From an uncultured Prevotellaceae bacterium (GTDB taxonomy: Bacteria; Bacteroidota; Bacteroidia; Bacteroidales; Bacteroidaceae), in the NCBI GenBank assembly GCA_946415705.1, contig CAMKTN010000005.1:32451-96450 (forward strand): a stretch of DNA of 64,000 nt, given 5' to 3'. Below are positions 1 through 7,239 of this stretch, piece by piece; position 1 is the stretch's first letter; every line of letters begins with the position of its first letter. Under the pieces are notes generated by a model. The model saw only the letters and a program-made list of their open reading frames with translations, did no database searches and was not told the DNA's origin. Both the position numbers and the translations under genes were made by a program.

Positions 1-1
1 T

Positions 2-142
2 CTCTTAATGGTTCGCGCACGTGACATGAAACAATATCAGGAGTTCATTCTCAACAAACTCGGTGATATTGAGCACGTGGGTGCTATTGAGAGTACCTTT
101 GTGATGAGTGAGGTGAAACAAACACATGGCATCAACCTGTAG
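2..142 (+). CDS. Lrp/AsnC-family transcriptional regulator, C-terminal 46 residues (partial)
   Basis: Reading from base 2, an open frame runs into the window and stops with TAG at 140-142. The peptide contains RARDMKQYQEFILNKL, then GAIESTFVMSEVKQTHGI. This resembles the last strand-helix-strand of the Lrp/AsnC ligand-binding (RAM) domain, whose typical ending is a serine/threonine-x-FVM-x-E-x-K stretch. Such proteins are amino-acid-responsive DNA-binding regulators. The helix-turn-helix part lies outside the window, so the regulator's targets cannot be judged. The call rests on a short tail. Confidence 0.6.
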   Translation, partial: LLMVRARDMKQYQEFILNKLGDIEHVGAIESTFVMSEVKQTHGINL

Positions 143-157
143 GGGGCTGATGCCATG
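125..157 (+). terminator. Inverted repeat over the Lrp stop codon, possible terminator
   Basis: CATGGCATCA at 125-134 is repeated inverted as TGATGCCATG at 148-157, giving a 10-bp stem with a 13-nt loop holding the TAG stop. No T-run follows, so Rho-independent termination is not proven. The convergent phosphatase gene ends at 182. Confidence 0.4.
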
Positions 158-181
158 AGTATCTGCAATTAGGCTGGGCAC

Positions 182-1594
182 TTACTCGGCCTCGTAGCCT
201 GCAATCTTGGCCATTGCGGGTGCAATCTCGATATTATCGATGCGCCCCTGGAAGACCTCGGTGCCCGGGCCGATGGCATAGATCGGCACATAGCCGTTGG
301 AATGGCCGCCGCTGGCCCAGCTGATCATGGCCACCTCTGAGAGGATGTGCTTCGTGGTCTCGCAGAGGTCGTTGATGCGGTCCTTGACCTTGTCATTGTC
401 CTGCATGGCCTTCTCGATGGCGTTCCAGCGGTTCTGCAGGCGATCGCTTTGCTTTTGGTTGAGGGTGATGCCGGTGCCGAAGCCCATCAGTTCCTTAAGT
501 TGTTTCTCCACGGCTGTCCACGTGAATTTCTTAGGTGCTTTCTTGTACTGCTCATTGAGGAGCCATTTCAGCTCATCGATGCTGCAGCGCTGATATTTCA
601 GCAGGTCGGTGTGTAGCTCATACGGCCCTGTTCCCATCACCAGACCGCCCGTCTCATGGTCGGCGCTGATGACGATGATGGTCTCGTCGGGGTGCTGCTG
701 GTAGAACTCATATGCCACTTTCACCGCTTTGTCCATATCAAGGACTTCATTGATGACATTGCCGATATCGTTGCGGTGGCAGGCCCAGTCAATCAGGCCA
801 CCCTCGATAGCGAAGAAGAAACCGTCGTTCCGCTTCGAGGTCAGATAGTTGATGCCGGCGCGCACCATCTGTTCCAACGTCAGGTCGTCCTTCGTCTGGT
901 CGATACCGTAGGGCACGCGCTCACTGTTGAGCTTCTCGTTCTGCTTGTCGCTCTGCAGGAGGATGAGTTTGTTGGCCTGGCGTCCTTTCTTCTGATATTC
1001 CTTATATCCTTTGACGATGGTGTAGCCAGCTGCTTTCGCCTGCTCATGCAGCGACGGCTCACCTTCCTTGACATAGGGTTTATTGAAGTCGGAACCTGCG
1101 AAGAAATCGTAGTCACTCTTGCAGAGGTCCTGACCTAGTTCGTAGTACATCTGACGCTTAGGCTGATGGCCGTAGAACGAAGCGGGCGTAGCGTGGGTGA
1201 TGGAGACGGTGGTGGCCACGCCTACTGCCTTGCCAGCCTTCTGTGCCCAGGCTGCAATGCTGGTGATGGGTGTCTCCAGGTCTTCCAGCACACCGATGGC
1301 GCCGTTCTTCGTCTTGTGTCCTGTGGCGAGTGCCGTGCCGCCGGCAGCGGAGTCTGTGACGCCGTTCGTGGCAGAGTACGTGTTGACCACCCCCACAACG
1401 GGCAGGCTTGACATCAGAATGGGTTCAAAACCGATCTTGCCCTTCAGGGCAGCGAGATAAGTCTCTGTGACATTGATCTGATTGACACCCATGCCGTCGC
1501 CAATGAAATAGAAGACATATTTCACTTGGCTTTCAGCAAAGGCTGATAGTGTGATCACGATTGCCAGGAGGCAGGAAAGAAAACGTAGTTTCAT
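182..1594 (-). CDS. Alkaline phosphatase (PhoA superfamily), exported
   Basis: 470 residues. Residues 1-21 look like a Sec signal peptide (hydrophobic core LLAIVITLSAFA). The mature part opens with the metal-binding GDGMG at 32-36, and the nucleophile sits in TDSAAGGTALATG with Ser82. Later metal ligands are visible in ISADHETGG (around 310) and GGHSNG (His431). These are the hallmarks of periplasmic alkaline phosphatases that hydrolyse phosphomonoesters using two zinc ions and one magnesium. Length fits the family. It stands alone, convergent with the Lrp fragment and 47 bp downstream of the U32 gene on the same strand. No clear TAnnTTTG box was found just upstream. Confidence 0.9.
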   Translation of the reverse strand: MKLRFLSCLLAIVITLSAFAESQVKYVFYFIGDGMGVNQINVTETYLAALKGKIGFEPILMSSLPVVGVVNTYSATNGVTDSAAGGTALATGHKTKNGAIGVLEDLETPITSIAAWAQKAGKAVGVATTVSITHATPASFYGHQPKRQMYYELGQDLCKSDYDFFAGSDFNKPYVKEGEPSLHEQAKAAGYTIVKGYKEYQKKGRQANKLILLQSDKQNEKLNSERVPYGIDQTKDDLTLEQMVRAGINYLTSKRNDGFFFAIEGGLIDWACHRNDIGNVINEVLDMDKAVKVAYEFYQQHPDETIIVISADHETGGLVMGTGPYELHTDLLKYQRCSIDELKWLLNEQYKKAPKKFTWTAVEKQLKELMGFGTGITLNQKQSDRLQNRWNAIEKAMQDNDKVKDRINDLCETTKHILSEVAMISWASGGHSNGYVPIYAIGPGTEVFQGRIDNIEIAPAMAKIAGYEAE

Positions 1595-1607
1595 AAGCGT
1601 ATGGGTT

Positions 1608-1645
1608 GTTTAGTTGAAAGTTGACAGTTGAGAGTTGATAGTTAA
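1608..1645. repeat. AT-rich quasi-tandem repeat (class C), intergenic
   Basis: Successive AGTTGAAAG, TTGACAG, TTGAGAG and TTGATAG motifs of about 10 bp fill the gap between the phosphatase start and the U32 gene end. It is the intergenic form of the class C repeat that recurs through this window. Confidence 0.6.
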
Positions 1646-2895
1646 GTGGGATTCACGGGATCGATGCGGAAGAGTTTGTCGCTGTGGCGGATCTTGGCAT
1701 CTACTTTGAAGGAGACATTGGAGCCTTGTTTGGCGGTGGGAACGGCGGCGTTCGTGTCGTCGTGCATCTCCTCGATGGTGCCATACAGGGCGCCAGTCGT
1801 GGGGCCAGTGATAAGGAACTTATCGCCCACGTGCAGCTCGGCAGCCTCGATGTGGAACTCACCTAATCCCAGGCGCGAGTAGTACTTCGTGCCGCGCCCC
1901 ACATACACCTTGCGTTCCGTGGTCTGAGACCCGTAGCCCTCTGTCCATTCTCCCAGCCGCTGCCCCTGATAGTAGCCATCCCAGAAACCGCGATTGAAGA
2001 CCGTCTTTAACCGTGTATCGAAGTCATCCTTGAGCGCCTCGCTGAGCGAGCCGCTCAAGATGGCTTCGAGACACTCGCTATAGCATTCCACAACGGTTTT
2101 CACATATTCTGGTCCTCGTGCGCGGCCCTCAATCTTAAAGACCCGCACGCCGGCATCAACGAGTTGGTCGAGGAAGCGGATGGTCTTCAGGTCCTTGGGC
2201 GACATGATATATTTGTTATCCACCTCCAGTTCGATGTCCGTTTCCTTGTCTTTGACGATATACCCGCGGCGGCAGATCTGCATGCACTCGCCGCGATTGG
2301 CTGAGCGACCGGTGTTCTGCAGGCTGAGGTAGCACTTGCCCGACACGGCCATGCACAGCGCGCCGTGGCAGAACATCTCGATGCGGATGAGCTGGCCGCC
2401 GGGGCCGCAGATATGGTCGCGCACGATGGCCTCGTGTATCTCCTTGACCTGTTTGATATTCAGCTCACGTGCCAGCACCACGACATCTGCGAACTGGGCA
2501 TAGAAGCGCAGCGCCTCGATATTGGAGATATTCAGCTGCGTAGAGAGATGCACCTCCACGCCTATCTGTCGGGCGTAGGTCATCACGGCGATGTCGCTGG
2601 CGATGACGGCACTGATGTGCGCCTCTTTGGCGGCATCGAGAATCTCGCGCATCAGCGGCAGGTCCTCGCCGTAGATGATGGTGTTCACGGTCAGGTAGCT
2701 CTTCACGCCGTGCTGGCGGCAGGTGTCGGCCATCTCCTTCAGGTCGTTGATGGTGAAGGCCGAGGCCGAGTGGGCGCGCATATTCAGGTGCTCGATGCCG
2801 AAATAGATGCTGTCCGCTCCCGCCTGTAGTGCGGCAGCGAAGCTCTCCCGTGACCCCACGGGTGCCATGATTTCAAAGTCTTCACGTTTCATCAT
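1642..2895 (-). CDS. Peptidase U32 family protein (RlhA/TrhP/UbiU-like)
   Basis: 417 residues. The U32 signature EMFCHGALCMAVSGKCYLS lies at 173-191, followed by GECMQIC at 202-208; the cysteines at 176, 181, 188 and 204 fit the iron-sulfur site known for U32 proteins. Characterised members hydroxylate RNA (RlhA on 23S rRNA, TrhP/YegQ on tRNA) or act in ubiquinone synthesis rather than in proteolysis, so an RNA-modification role is likely but the substrate is unknown. Two adjacent ATGs overlap the TGA of the upstream queH gene (ATGATGA), so the two are translationally coupled. Pairing with queH, a tRNA-modification enzyme, supports an RNA-modification role. Confidence 0.85.
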   Translation of the reverse strand: MMKREDFEIMAPVGSRESFAAALQAGADSIYFGIEHLNMRAHSASAFTINDLKEMADTCRQHGVKSYLTVNTIIYGEDLPLMREILDAAKEAHISAVIASDIAVMTYARQIGVEVHLSTQLNISNIEALRFYAQFADVVVLARELNIKQVKEIHEAIVRDHICGPGGQLIRIEMFCHGALCMAVSGKCYLSLQNTGRSANRGECMQICRRGYIVKDKETDIELEVDNKYIMSPKDLKTIRFLDQLVDAGVRVFKIEGRARGPEYVKTVVECYSECLEAILSGSLSEALKDDFDTRLKTVFNRGFWDGYYQGQRLGEWTEGYGSQTTERKVYVGRGTKYYSRLGLGEFHIEAAELHVGDKFLITGPTTGALYGTIEEMHDDTNAAVPTAKQGSNVSFKVDAKIRHSDKLFRIDPVNPT

Positions 2896-3506
2896 TTGTT
2901 TTCGTTTTCGTCATCGTTTTTGTTATTGTCTTCATTCCTCATGGAGAACTCACAGCCACAATACCGCTGGTTGTAGAAATCGTATTCTTTCAGGAGTTGG
3001 TTGCGGCGCTCCTGCAAGCCGCCTTTGCGCCAGTTCTGTGCCCAGAAGTGGGAGCCCGGGACAGCAGCCTCGGCAGCCAGTCCGGCGCGCTCGATCTGGT
3101 CCAGGCGCTTCCACCGCGAGGAGGCCAGCGTTGTGGTGAACCATCCGATGCCCAGCTCCACGGCCTTGTGCGCAGCGGATGTCAGGCGCATCGTGAAACA
3201 CTCCTCGCAGCGGCTGCCGCGTTCGGGTTCGCCTTCCATGCCCTTGACACAGCCGAGCCAACCCTCATGATCCCAGTCCTCATCAATCCATTCAATGCCC
3301 AGGCTCTCAGCGTGACGCTTGCTCTCGGCCTTGCGCGTCTCATATTCCTCGCGTGGAAAGATGTTCGGATTGCAGTAGTAGATGGTTGGACGGACACCAT
3401 TCACCAGCATCCATTCCACGATGGCACTGGAGCAGGGCGCACAACAGGCATGGAGCAGCACGCGCTCCACACCAGAGGGCACTTCGATGGCCGTTCTCGT
3501 TTTCAT
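2892..3506 (-). CDS. queH: Epoxyqueuosine reductase QueH (DUF208)
   Basis: 204 residues from the ATG at 3506; the reading frame stays open far upstream into the dus gene, but that part is antisense shadow. QueH carries out the last step of queuosine synthesis, reducing epoxyqueuosine in tRNA, and replaces QueG in many anaerobes. The diagnostic cysteines are HACCAPC at 19-25, RCEEC at 99-103 and YCGC at 182-185, which bind an iron-sulfur cluster and a second metal. The last 15 residues are Asn/Asp/Glu/Lys rich. The ATG lies only about 5 bp beyond a TAACTTTG box inside the palindrome at 3511-3572, so the message may be almost leaderless. It overlaps the downstream U32 gene. Confidence 0.92.
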   Translation of the reverse strand: MKTRTAIEVPSGVERVLLHACCAPCSSAIVEWMLVNGVRPTIYYCNPNIFPREEYETRKAESKRHAESLGIEWIDEDWDHEGWLGCVKGMEGEPERGSRCEECFTMRLTSAAHKAVELGIGWFTTTLASSRWKRLDQIERAGLAAEAAVPGSHFWAQNWRKGGLQERRNQLLKEYDFYNQRYCGCEFSMRNEDNNKNDDENENK

Positions 3507-3510
3507 GGGC

Positions 3511-3572
3511 GCAAAGTTAAGCACTTTTTTCGAAACAAGGCGCCTCGTTTCGAAAAAAGTGCTTAACTTTGC
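3511..3572. promoter_or_regulatory. 62-bp near-perfect palindrome with divergent TAACTTTG promoter boxes
   Basis: Thirty of 31 base pairs match around the centre GGCGCC (3539-3544); the only mismatch is 3537/3546. Each arm ends in the Bacteroidetes -7 box TAACTTTG (plus strand 3564-3571, minus strand 3519-3512). The queH ATG (3506) and dus ATG (3580) lie a few bases beyond the boxes. I see no good -33 TTTG at the expected spacing in either direction. Confidence 0.75.
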
Positions 3573-3579
3573 ACCCAGT

Positions 3580-4635
3580 ATGAAGATAGGAAAGCTCGAT
3601 TTGGGCGAAAGGCCCGTGTTTTTGGCACCGATGGAGGACGTCACCGACATCGGCTTCCGTCTGCTGTGCCGACGTATGGGTGCAGCAATGGTGTATTCCG
3701 AGTTTGTGGCGGCGGATGCCTTGGTGCGTATGGTCAATAAGAGCCTCAAGAAGCTGGAGGTGTGCGACGAAGAGCGCCCCGTAGCCATTCAGATCTACGG
3801 CAAGGAGCCGGAGCCGATGGCCGAGGCCGCCCGAATCGTGGTGGAACAGGCACACCCCGATGTGCTGGACCTGAACTTCGGATGCCCCGTGAAGAAGATT
3901 GCGGGCAAGGGCGCTGGCGCCGGAATGCTGCAGAACCCGCCCAAGCTACTGGCGATTACGCGCGCCGTCGTGGATGCCGTCGGGGCTGAGGTGCCCGTCA
4001 CGGTCAAGACGCGCCTCGGCTGGGACCATGAGCATAAGATTATCGTGGAGCTGGCTGAGCAGTTGCAGGACTGCGGTATCTCCGCCTTGACCATTCACGG
4101 CCGCACACGCTCGCAGATGTACACCGACCAGGCCGACTGGACGCTCATCGGTGAGGTGAAGCGCAACCCTCGCATGAGGATTCCCATCATCGGTAACGGC
4201 GACATCACCTCGGCCGAAAAGGCCGTGGAGGCTTTCGAGCGCTATGGCGTGGATGCCATCATGGTGGGCCGTGCCACCTTCGGCCGCCCCTGGATCTTCA
4301 AAGAGATTGATCAGGCCCTTCACCCAGCAGCGGCTAGCTCCTCCCCCGTTACCGTTCCCGTCGGTTCTCCGACGGGCCTTTCCCTCGACTGGAAAATCGA
4401 CATCCTCAAGGAGCAGACCCTCACCTCCGTGGCCCGTCTGGGCGAGCTGAGCGGCATTCGCCATGTGCGCCGCCATCTGGCTGCCTCGCCGCTCTTCAAG
4501 GGCATTCCGGACTTCCGACAGACCCGCATCAAGATGCTGCGGGCAGACACCGTCGAGGAGCTCTTCGAGGTCATGGAATACACGCGTGGCCTCCTGCATC
4601 AGCTGGAAGACGTATCATCAGAACAAGGATTATGA
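3580..4635 (+). CDS. dusB: tRNA-dihydrouridine synthase (DusB-like) with in-frame REP insertion
   Basis: 351 residues from the ATG at 3580. It reduces uridines in tRNA to dihydrouridine using FMN and NADPH. Visible motifs are the FMN-barrel start APMEDVTD (16-23), the catalytic-cysteine segment LNFGCPVKKIAGKG (98-111, Cys102), TIHGRTRSQ and the phosphate-binding IGNGDI, followed by GRATFGRPW. Between the barrel and the C-terminal helical domain, about residues 256-267 are encoded by a class A REP hairpin (4345-4378), reading SSPVTVPVGSPTG, in a linker of variable length in this family. It diverges from queH over the shared palindrome; a 4-nt ATGA overlap couples it to the next gene. Confidence 0.93.
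   Translation: MKIGKLDLGERPVFLAPMEDVTDIGFRLLCRRMGAAMVYSEFVAADALVRMVNKSLKKLEVCDEERPVAIQIYGKEPEPMAEAARIVVEQAHPDVLDLNFGCPVKKIAGKGAGAGMLQNPPKLLAITRAVVDAVGAEVPVTVKTRLGWDHEHKIIVELAEQLQDCGISALTIHGRTRSQMYTDQADWTLIGEVKRNPRMRIPIIGNGDITSAEKAVEAFERYGVDAIMVGRATFGRPWIFKEIDQALHPAAASSSPVTVPVGSPTGLSLDWKIDILKEQTLTSVARLGELSGIRHVRRHLAASPLFKGIPDFRQTRIKMLRADTVEELFEVMEYTRGLLHQLEDVSSEQGL
4345..4378 (+). repeat. REP hairpin (class A) inside dus, with compensatory stem changes
   Basis: CCCGTTACCGTT is followed by an 8-bp stem CCCGTCGG / CCGACGGG with loop TTCT. The other copies (7732, 7789, 8454) have stem CCTTCGGG / CCCGAAGG and the same loop and 5' leader. Four stem positions differ on each side and all remain paired. 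The copy keeps the dus reading frame. Confidence 0.85.
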
Positions 4636-5294
4636 AGGTTCTCCTATTTTGCACTTTTGCATTGTTCACTCTCCCCTCCTTTGCCCAGTCCACCCCTTGG
4701 CGCATCGAGGCAGAGTCGGCAGCGACGCGTGTGCTGATGCGAGGCGACACCCTCGATATCACCGCCCCCCAGGGCCTCTCCCTTTGGTGGAGTCAACCCC
4801 TGACGGCTCCCTGCACCATTTCCTATCGTGCTTGTGTCGTGGTGGCAGGCGGCCCCTGCGATCGCCTCTCGGATTTGAATTGTTTCTGGATGGCTTCTTC
4901 TCCCCTCCCTAACAGGGGAGGGGTCGGGGGAGGGGCCTTCTCCGGCCGCTTCCTCGACTACTACCGCCTCCAATGCTACTATCTCGGCTATGGTGGCAAC
5001 CACAACACCACTACCCGCTTCCGTCGCTACGATGGCGACTCGCTCGCTGTGACAGACCCATCCCGTCGCCCGGCCATCCTGAAGGAATATACCGATAGCG
5101 CCCACCTCCTGCGCCCCAACCATTGGTACAGCGTCCGCATAGAGGTCTCCGCCAACGGACGCACGCGCTACTTCATCGATAATGAGCTGCTGGTGGATTA
5201 CCAGGACCCCTCTCCCCTACTCCACGGCTGGTTTGCCTTTCGCACTACCTGGAGCCACACCCGCCTCACCGCTTTCCGCATTACCCAACAGTAG
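4632..5294 (+). CDS. Exported protein resembling DUF6250, carrying an in-frame class B repeat
   Basis: 220 residues, starting inside the dus stop (ATGA overlap). Residues 1-18 form a signal peptide ending FALFTLPSFA. The C-terminal part, HWYSVRIEVSANGRTRYFID then LVDYQDPSPLLHGWFAFRTTWS, resembles the beta-sandwich DUF6250 proteins found beside polysaccharide-degrading enzymes in Bacteroidetes; the family assignment is from memory and the function unknown. Residues 90-101, SSPLPNRGGVGG, are encoded by a class B palindrome (4901-4935), so a repeat has been accommodated in frame. Probably a secreted carbohydrate-related protein, but its unusual partner is a tRNA enzyme. Confidence 0.6.
   Translation: MKVLLFCTFALFTLPSFAQSTPWRIEAESAATRVLMRGDTLDITAPQGLSLWWSQPLTAPCTISYRACVVVAGGPCDRLSDLNCFWMASSPLPNRGGVGGGAFSGRFLDYYRLQCYYLGYGGNHNTTTRFRRYDGDSLAVTDPSRRPAILKEYTDSAHLLRPNHWYSVRIEVSANGRTRYFIDNELLVDYQDPSPLLHGWFAFRTTWSHTRLTAFRITQQ
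4901..4935. repeat. Class B GC-rich palindromic repeat, copy 1 (in CDS)
   Basis: TCCCCTCCCT, AACAGGGGAG and GGGTCGGGGGAGGGG in order; the reverse complement matches the CTCACCCCCGACCCCTC form seen at 12659 and 44891. It encodes the SSPLPNRGGVGG segment of the 4632-5294 gene. Confidence 0.75.
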
Positions 5295-5300
5295 CGGGTA

Positions 5301-5807
5301 TCAGTTCTCGCTCTTATTATAATTATCGGTGGACTGCTGCTGATTCTGCTGGCTCTGCTTGCCGCTGTTGCCATCGGTGTCGCTCTTGGTGATGGGGCGT
5401 TCCTTCTTGCGGCTCTTGCGCAGCAACAGCACGATGATGAGCACCGGAATCCAGATGGGTGCCGTGCAGAAGGCGAGGAGCAGGATGAAAAGGAAAAGGA
5501 AGATCACCAGCACCAACAACAAGGCGACAATCCCCCACCCTCCATCGAATAGCTTCCTCAGCCACTGCGGCAGGATGCTGTCATCGGAGGTCCATTCCTC
5601 TATCAAATCGTTGAAATCAGCGTCGGACATGACCACCTCCGTGGTGTCCTCACCCTCGTAGAAGAATGTCGTGTCCTCGGACAGCGCCTCCACCGTGTCG
5701 AGGAGCAACTCCTCATCGACAGGCTCTGCATCCTGCACCTGTGCCGCCAGACGGGGTGTGAGGCACGCCAGCGTCAGGATGATTAGAATCGTTCGTATAT
5801 CTTTCAT
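5301..5807 (-). CDS. Hypothetical envelope protein, one hydrophobic region
   Basis: 168 residues, family not recognised. In order: a signal-like N-terminus (1-22, ILIILTLACLTPRLAAQ), a strongly acidic segment (24-75, rich in Asp/Glu), WLRKLFDGGWG, then a long hydrophobic stretch of about 35 residues (92-128) that could cross the membrane once or twice, a basic KSRKKER cluster, and a Gln/Asn/Ser-rich tail. The positive-inside rule puts the tail in the cytoplasm. It is convergent with the preceding exported protein and follows the MFS gene on the same strand by 27 bp, so it may be cotranscribed. No catalytic motif is visible. Confidence 0.55.
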   Translation of the reverse strand: MKDIRTILIILTLACLTPRLAAQVQDAEPVDEELLLDTVEALSEDTTFFYEGEDTTEVVMSDADFNDLIEEWTSDDSILPQWLRKLFDGGWGIVALLLVLVIFLFLFILLLAFCTAPIWIPVLIIVLLLRKSRKKERPITKSDTDGNSGKQSQQNQQQSTDNYNKSEN

Positions 5808-5834
5808 ATCTGTATGGTTTTTATATGGTTCGTT

Positions 5835-7034
5835 CTATCTCAGTTTGTTGGCCTCGAAATGCTGCCTCACCTTCAGGAAATAGTAGGCCACACCGATGAC
5901 GTTTACGACGACGGCACAGAGGAAGGCGCCGCCATAGCCGGTATGCTCCGCCACAAAGCCGCCACAGAGGATGCCAAGCCCCACGCCGGCATCCCAGGCT
6001 GTCAGTATCGAGGAGTTGGCCGTGCCACGCTGGTTGTTCTCTGCCAGATTGATGAACATCGTCTGGAAGGCAGGCCACATGTGGCCGTTGCCAAGACCAA
6101 TGATGAAGGCAGAGGCATAGTAGGCTGGCGTCGAGGGCACTAAGGCAAAGAGCAGGTAACCGCACACCGACACCGTCATGCCCAACGACGCATTGCGCGT
6201 CACAAGGTTTCTGCGTAAAAACGGAGCTCCCGTCAGGCGCGAGAGCATCAGGCCTACTGCCAGCAGCGAGAAGAAGAGTCCGGTGCCCTCCGTAATGCCT
6301 AACTGCTGCTTGCCATAGATGGCCACATAGGTGGACACCACGCCGTAGCTGAAGGCCAGACAAACCATGCTGACCGCTTCGCGCCATCCCTTCACGAGGA
6401 AGAAACGGTCCAGCGACAGCACGCGCTTGCCCTGCACATAGTCGCGAGCAGGGATGTGGATGGAGGCCACCAGCAGGATGCCCAGCAGCGAGAACAGCAT
6501 CGAGAGCCAGAATAGCGCATCGAAATTACCCCCAAAGGCCTGTAGGACGTAGATCGCCAGCACAGGACCTATCACCGTGGCCAGGTTGTTGCTCAGACCA
6601 TAATACCCTATACCCTCTGTGCGGCGCGACGACGGCAGCACGTCTATCGCCACCGTACTCGCCGCCACCGTCGTAGCACCAAAAGGCGCGCCGTGCAACG
6701 TCCGGAACAGGGCAAACATCGTGATGCTACCTGCCACGATATACCCCGCAAAGAGCGCAAAGAAAAGGAAGATGCACACCAGCAGCACAGCCTTGCGAGG
6801 GAAGCTATCCACGATAAACCCGCTGAAAGGACGCACCAGCAATGCCATCACAGAGTACCCCGCCAGCACAAGACCGATCGTGTCCTTCGTGGCACCGAAG
6901 GTCTCGTAGAGGTACAACGGCAACAGCGGCACGATCAGTGTGAAGGAGAAGTGAACCATAAAGTTCACCAACCATATCTTCACGTAGTTCGCATTCCACA
7001 GTTTCTCCCTGTCCGTTTTCATTGCTAACGTCAT
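5835..7034 (-). CDS. Major facilitator superfamily transporter
   Basis: 399 residues with about 12 hydrophobic segments. The N-terminal half has the MFS layout: NFMVHFSFTLIVPLLPLYL as helix 1, then GYSVMALLVRPFSGFIVDSF followed by PRKAVLL, the helix 2-3 motif in its drug:H+ antiporter-like form, and RTLHGAPFGA at helix 4. Such proteins are inner-membrane secondary exporters or uptake carriers; the substrate cannot be told from sequence. Two start codons are possible (7034, giving MTLAMKTD, or 7022). A TACTTTTG box lies at 7062-7055, about 20 bp upstream of the first ATG. Confidence 0.85.
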   Translation of the reverse strand: MTLAMKTDREKLWNANYVKIWLVNFMVHFSFTLIVPLLPLYLYETFGATKDTIGLVLAGYSVMALLVRPFSGFIVDSFPRKAVLLVCIFLFFALFAGYIVAGSITMFALFRTLHGAPFGATTVAASTVAIDVLPSSRRTEGIGYYGLSNNLATVIGPVLAIYVLQAFGGNFDALFWLSMLFSLLGILLVASIHIPARDYVQGKRVLSLDRFFLVKGWREAVSMVCLAFSYGVVSTYVAIYGKQQLGITEGTGLFFSLLAVGLMLSRLTGAPFLRRNLVTRNASLGMTVSVCGYLLFALVPSTPAYYASAFIIGLGNGHMWPAFQTMFINLAENNQRGTANSSILTAWDAGVGLGILCGGFVAEHTGYGGAFLCAVVVNVIGVAYYFLKVRQHFEANKLR

Positions 7035-7054
7035 CGCTCAACCTTTTCAAGCCG

Positions 7055-7062
7055 CAAAAGTA
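7055..7062 (-). promoter_or_regulatory. -7 box for the MFS gene
   Basis: Minus-strand TACTTTTG followed by GC, matching Bacteroidetes TAnnTTTG, about 20 bp before the ATG at 7034. Confidence 0.6.
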
Positions 7063-7135
7063 CGCACTTTCCTCGACCGCGCCAAGCAATCCCCCTTTTT
7101 TTCGCCTTTTTCTTTGTCCCAAACCCCAAAATCCC

Positions 7136-7143
7136 TACCTTTG
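7136..7143 (+). promoter_or_regulatory. -7 box upstream of the RAYT gene
   Basis: Plus-strand TACCTTTG about 96 bp before the RAYT ATG at 7240; the intervening leader contains a split REP copy. Confidence 0.55.
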
Positions 7144-7157
7144 CCCCACAATTCACC

Positions 7158-7223
7158 CCCGTTACCGTTCCTTCGGGTTCTTCAAGTGTGAAGCGTCCCG
7201 TTGGGCCGAGCGCTCCCGAAGGC
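7158..7223 (+). repeat. REP hairpin (class A), split copy with expanded loop
   Basis: CCCGTTACCGTTCCTTCGGG at the left and CTCCCGAAGGCC at 7212-7223 are the two halves of the class A hairpin. About 32 bp separate them, including a small hairpin CTTCAAGTGTGAAG and CGTCCCGTTGGGCCGAGCG. A related string occurs at 50153-50205. Confidence 0.65.
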
Positions 7224-7239
7224 CTAAATAAAATCCTCT

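Noticed and set aside
182..1594. Several plus-strand frames of 80-160 codons inside the phosphatase gene.
   Set aside because: Shadows in a GC-rich gene; no start context or motifs.
3507..3788. Longer queH start extending into the dus gene.
   Set aside because: The extra 94 codons are antisense to conserved dus sequence and run through the promoter palindrome.
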